The position numbers and the translations under genes are program-made. Shown here piece by piece: positions 59,546 through 64,000 of a stretch of 64,000 bases of DNA (positions are counted from its first letter, which is position 1; every line of letters starts with the position of its first letter). The stretch covers positions 12,927,501 to 12,991,500 of the forward strand of contig JAILWY010000016.1 in NCBI GenBank assembly GCA_022113835.1. The letters run 5' to 3'. The notes beneath the pieces are model-generated. The model searched no databases. It was not told the DNA's origin and saw only the letters and a program-made list of their open reading frames with translations. Source of the stretch: Atopsyche davidsoni (lineage: Eukaryota; Arthropoda; Insecta; Trichoptera; Hydrobiosidae).

Positions 59546-62500
59546 GTATGTGAACTGAAATATTTGTCCTCATTTGTACTGTATGAAAAACTAAAATTGA
59601 GAAGATGTTTTTTTTAAATATGATGAATTTTCGACACAGTACTTAGACTGCTGAATCTTCAACCAATGGTCTACAGATAGATCGCTGTCTATTAATTATT
59701 ACTCAAAAATATTGGAATTTTAATCTACTGAATATATACAATATAAACATTAATGGCATTGGCTCATAGGCCCATGGTTTGATTCCTATTCTGAAGAGTA
59801 ACCTGTTGTTATTAGGCCAACGCCTTTTTCAGTAGGATCAAAGATAATTAATATTGACATGGCATGTAAAAAAACAGGTATGAATATTAAAACACTAGTT
59901 TAAAAAAAAATTCAAAGTGTTCAAAAATAACAACAAACAATAAGTACAATTTTTTTATATAAACGTAAATGTGACAGAGGATAGATATTATATGTTTTTT
60001 TTTAATTTAAATATTTTCAGACGATTAATTACAATGATCATAAAATTTATTTAACAAAAAGGTAAGTTTCTTTGAATTACTAAATACATTACATAAGATA
60101 GGTCTTTAAAATACTTAATTTTAACTCAATAAATTTATATTTAAATGTTTATATTTTTGCTATAACACAAAATATAAATACTTCATCGATAAAATCTTAT
60201 TTTATATGATGCTATTATTTCATGCGTTCAATGATTTGAGTTCCTTTTGAAAAATATAATATATAATATTATGATATAGCTCGTGTACCCCAAAAAATTC
60301 ATCCTCGGCATTAATCAATTGCACCCCTGTGATAAAATAAGCATATTCCAGCATGTACGTCAAATAAAATAATTAATTATGAGATCATTAAAGACATGTT
60401 AAATATGGGTGTTTTTGGAATACTAAAAGAAACGTTAAAATAGGAAATGTCATGCGGGCAGGTTATTTTGGCCTCTTTCCTTTCTGTGCAATGAAATCCA
60501 ACATAAGAAACGTGTATTTTTGTAGCTTGCACCCCCCGGGTGACATTTCAGTGGAAGCTTTTCAGTCACAAGGCAGGCTTTGATTGAGAGCACTAAGGGC
60601 GAGCTCATAGAAAACTGTGAATAGAAAAAATGCATTTATTTGGAAGGAGTTTGACCCAGTGAAGAGATGAAAGAAGCTTTTTGTTTCTCGTCTATTAGCG
60701 GGGCAATGAATATAATGAATACACCACTCCAATGGCAGATTGTTTTTAAACAATTTAGGATTTGCTGAGAAACTAAATATTTGTGTATTTTGAATATATA
60801 TGAATATATATATATATATCTATGTTTAATAAAAGTTTTCTAATATTTTAAACTCATGAAGAAATTGTAAATGTTTTCGCCTTAGCTTGAATTGTACCTG
60901 TGGCCTAACGATTTGCATTGGAATAAACTAGAAGAAACCACAAGGCACTTGGATACATAAGAGATTTATTTTCAATCAATATATTGCAGATATTTCGCTC
61001 ACTCATTCACAAGTTTCCACCTCCGTTATTTCAAGCCGAAGAATGCTTCGCTACTCTCTATTCACCAACCCATACAAGTCTAGCAAATTAATGTATTGGA
61101 AAATGTGTAACGAGTAAAACACTTGTAAAATTCTGGCTCCCCCAGGCTCGTGTTATTATAAAACGAACTAAATGATTTATTTTGCGTGGGTTTACTTACG
61201 TAAGTAATATGGATGGTAAAATATTATAGGTAATTTGTACATATACGAGTTCTATTAATATCAATACACAATAAATGGTCCACATAAAATTTCTTATTGA
61301 TTAAAAATACCCATCATAGTTATAAACATCACAGTGTATTGTATTAGTTTATCTATCGTTCTTTTTTACCTTTAAAATAATGAAACTATTTTTTTTTTAG
61401 ATATTTATACTTATTGGCTTATTTTAATATATCCTTAACGAATAAACTAAACGATAATGATAATGAAAAAAATATTTTAAAATGCCATAACAAAATTTTA
61501 ACTGGTATATCTGGACAAGAAAGTATGAAAAAGAGGTGAGCCAGATCTTTGCAATTCACAATACAATACATGTATTGAAATATCTCTTTGCATAGTTCGA
61601 TTCGATTTTATAGAAATGTGCGGCGTTTCTGAAAGGAACGCCATTGTGTGTGGAAAGGGGGCGGACCATAAACTTTGTGATAAAGCCTTGATCCAAAACA
61701 ATGAGCCTGCAGTTTACTAAACAGCGATTTTTCAAAATGTACAACTTAACATTAGTAAAAATTCAACACAGATAATTTTTTTTTTAACAAAATGGCAGTA
61801 AGTTATCATAAAAAATGGGATTTACTCTGCACTCACTTTGCACACACTTCATATTTAGGTGTACAAGAATTGTATATAAAATTTAAGTAAAAATAAGGAC
61901 ATAGCAACGGTGTTAGCACATTAAAACATGTAGTATATAAACTTTGCTTTTTACATATATTTTTTGGAATAATCAAATACTCAAAAATTATACTTATTTT
62001 GCATTATCATTTAAAAAAAAACCATTCTTAAAAACCTTAGTTTCAGAGAGTGTAATATAAAAAATATATTTATTAAATAAAATACAAACCTTTAGTAATA
62101 AATTTTGCTTTATGAATCAAAAGCATGAACTCGATTGACCGATTTATATTTTTGCATATAATCAGCCAAAACTCTTGTTCTAAGTCGTGTAAGGAATATT
62201 TTTTGATGCTTCTACAAAAGTTTACAAATGTTCACTGAAGCATGACAAAAAATATTTAAAATTTTCTGTAGGTCTGAATTTTGTACCATCTGTGCGTTGG
62301 CTTTCAACGACTTCAATTAAATCTAATAATATTTTATAATTTGTTTCAGCTGAAGATTAAATAAAAAAAATTCAATTTATGCTGCAAGAAAAATAATAAA
62401 AAAATTATTATTTATTTTTCAGTATAAAAAATTTAATAAACAACATTATACAAGAAATAAGGTTGTATTTTACGCGTGTTAAGCACTGTAATATTTTGCA

Positions 62501-64000
62501 CGCGTATGAAGCTGACTTTCATTTGAATATGTTATTTTAAATAATGCACGAAGCGCCACCAGCTGCCGAGAAAATACAATTTCATCGCAAAAATTGGAAA
62601 ATGATTTTTTTCAAGTCTAAGACGACAGTCTTTTTGAGATAGTCGTGTCAATTCGAGCACTTCGTCCCTGAGTGTGCTTTTTTTCCCCTTGAATCTAAAA
62701 CAAAACGTCAAAGCCAGAGTTATGTTCCAAATGAATAGAAATAAATCTATCTAGTTCTTTTTCGGGTGAAAACGCTACACTCTACAAGACTTTGCAGTGG
62801 AATGAAATTTTTCGGTGAAGTTGAAATACTTGTATAGATTTTTTAGCTTAAAATGTTGCTAAAGACAAGGCTGTTTCTAATGGAGTGGTATTTGTAATTT
62901 TTACACAATAAAAAGGGTTGTTAGTTTTTTATTTTTGACGTTTTGGTACTGGTACTATTGCTATTGAGGTGTTATTAAATAATTAATATTTTTAGAAATT
63001 AAATTAGTCTTTAAACTACTTAAAATCCTCTCTATAAATATATTTAATTTTAAATAAATTCATAAATACTTTTATCGAATTTATAATTTGATATTTTATC
63101 ATAATAAATACAAATCGAAATTAACACTTGACTTATTGTTATGAAAATCTATTATTATTTTTTTTTCTTATTATTTGAGAAATTTCAGGTGTAAATATAA
63201 ATCTACTTGTTTTCATGATAAATTAGTTGATATTTAAATAATATAATTTTTAAAAATTAAATTAATATTTTTTCTCAGTGATATATTTCAAAAAATTATA
63301 TATTTCAATTTTCATGACAAAATTATTCTGGAAAAAATAATTTTTCGTGTAAAGTATAAAATTTCATGGATCGGTTAATAAAATTTTCTGGCTTGGCTTA
63401 AAGCCAAAGATAAATGACGTGGGAGTGGCTCTGCAGAGGGTATGCAGGGAGGCGAGAAGAAATGACTACACCCCGAATGAAAACTGTAAGGGTGAATTTT
63501 TCTGTTTGTTTTTATGATTTAATTATCTTTTTAACTAGTTTAAAAAAATATTCGAGTAGTATTCAAAAACTGTTTTCGATTAAATTACCCATACAAACAC
63601 GAACGCACAATTTAGCACCTTTTACCAAAGGATTTGTCAGTCTGATGTTTGACACTTTCGCTTTTCAAATATATCATAAGAAATCGAGTGTGACAAAGTC
63701 CTTAAAAGGTAAAGCTCAAATTTAAAAAAAATAATATTATGTTATTTTTATAACCTTTTGAATAAGCGTATTTATTTTAAATATACGTTACTTTTATTTC
63801 ATTTTTTATTTTTGGCTGTGCTTAAATTAGCGAACAACGTTCAACTAATCTAGGGGTCTGTAAGTTAAGTCCATACCACATAAAGACACCCAATGAACAA
63901 TCTCGGGGTATATTTATTCATAATGATAATTCCGTGGCATTTCTTCTTGTTAGCTTGGAAAATGGAGTGAAATTAAAATGAACTACTTCATGTTCGACAG
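59546..64000. other. Non-coding AT-rich tail of the window
   Basis: No supported gene or complete element. A tRNA-like B box (GGTTTGATTCC) near 59776 and a CAGGGGTGC word on the minus strand ending near 60331 may be old SINE and hAT relics, respectively. Slightly GC-richer patches lie at about 60450-60720 and 61600-61700. Confidence 0.45.

Overview
This window looks like AT-rich nuclear DNA of an arthropod, most likely an insect with a large, transposon-filled genome. The evidence is the kind of mobile elements present (an R1-like LINE with an RNase H domain, a mariner, a pogo/Tigger-type MITE, hAT-like elements, tRNA-derived SINE heads, a gypsy-type LTR element), a multi-exon S1 serine protease with insect-like architecture, and very low gene density. 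The order or species cannot be told from the sequence. No bacterial-type genes, operons, CRISPR arrays, rRNA or convincing intact tRNA genes were seen.

Layout. 1-9.5 kb: a serine protease locus built as an inverted duplication. A complete five-exon chymotrypsin-like gene lies on the minus strand (6711-9427). A degraded partial copy lies on the plus strand (325-1391); it still carries an intron of exactly the same length (708 bp) and recognisably the same sequence. Between them, in the 3' flank of the broken copy, sits a 2.95-kb LTR element (1686-4640). Its two 376-bp LTRs differ by one base, it has a 4-bp target duplication, and it carries a gag-like SAP-domain ORF but no pol. 10-31 kb: mostly non-coding AT-rich DNA with GC-rich islands, notably a CpG-rich island at 13.3-13.96 kb with a CRE/E-box/CRE cluster and a TATAAA. 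It also holds perfect or near-perfect hairpins, SINE pieces and a few weak candidate exons. 31.4-37.1 kb: an apparently full-length LINE on the minus strand with two intact overlapping ORFs (478 and 1225 codons) and a poly(A) tail. 37-42.5 kb: A-rich satellite-like DNA, a GC-rich block with a CCAAT motif, an internally deleted mariner (39607-40430), a pogo/Tigger-type MITE (40919-41259), and GC islands with TGACGTCA palindromes beside a G-rich tract. 42.5-54 kb: non-coding DNA with repeat relics, including a hAT-like end and a SINE nested in another repeat. 54.8-57.1 kb: a 2.2-kb hAT-like transposon with a broken transposase, inserted in a (TA)n microsatellite. 57-64 kb: non-coding, with a 0.49-kb terminal-inverted-repeat element and one splice-bounded candidate exon.

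How it fits together. The only host gene I can support with confidence is the secreted serine protease. The two LINE ORFs (nucleic-acid binding protein; endonuclease/reverse transcriptase/RNase H) form one retrotransposition unit. The LTR element lacks its own polymerase and would depend on a relative. The remaining transposons are decayed. Outside the elements, the recurring feature is islands of high GC and CpG content that share words such as TGACGTCA and GTGTCTGCAG. These may be promoters or enhancers of a gene whose exons lie mostly outside the window, but that is inference.
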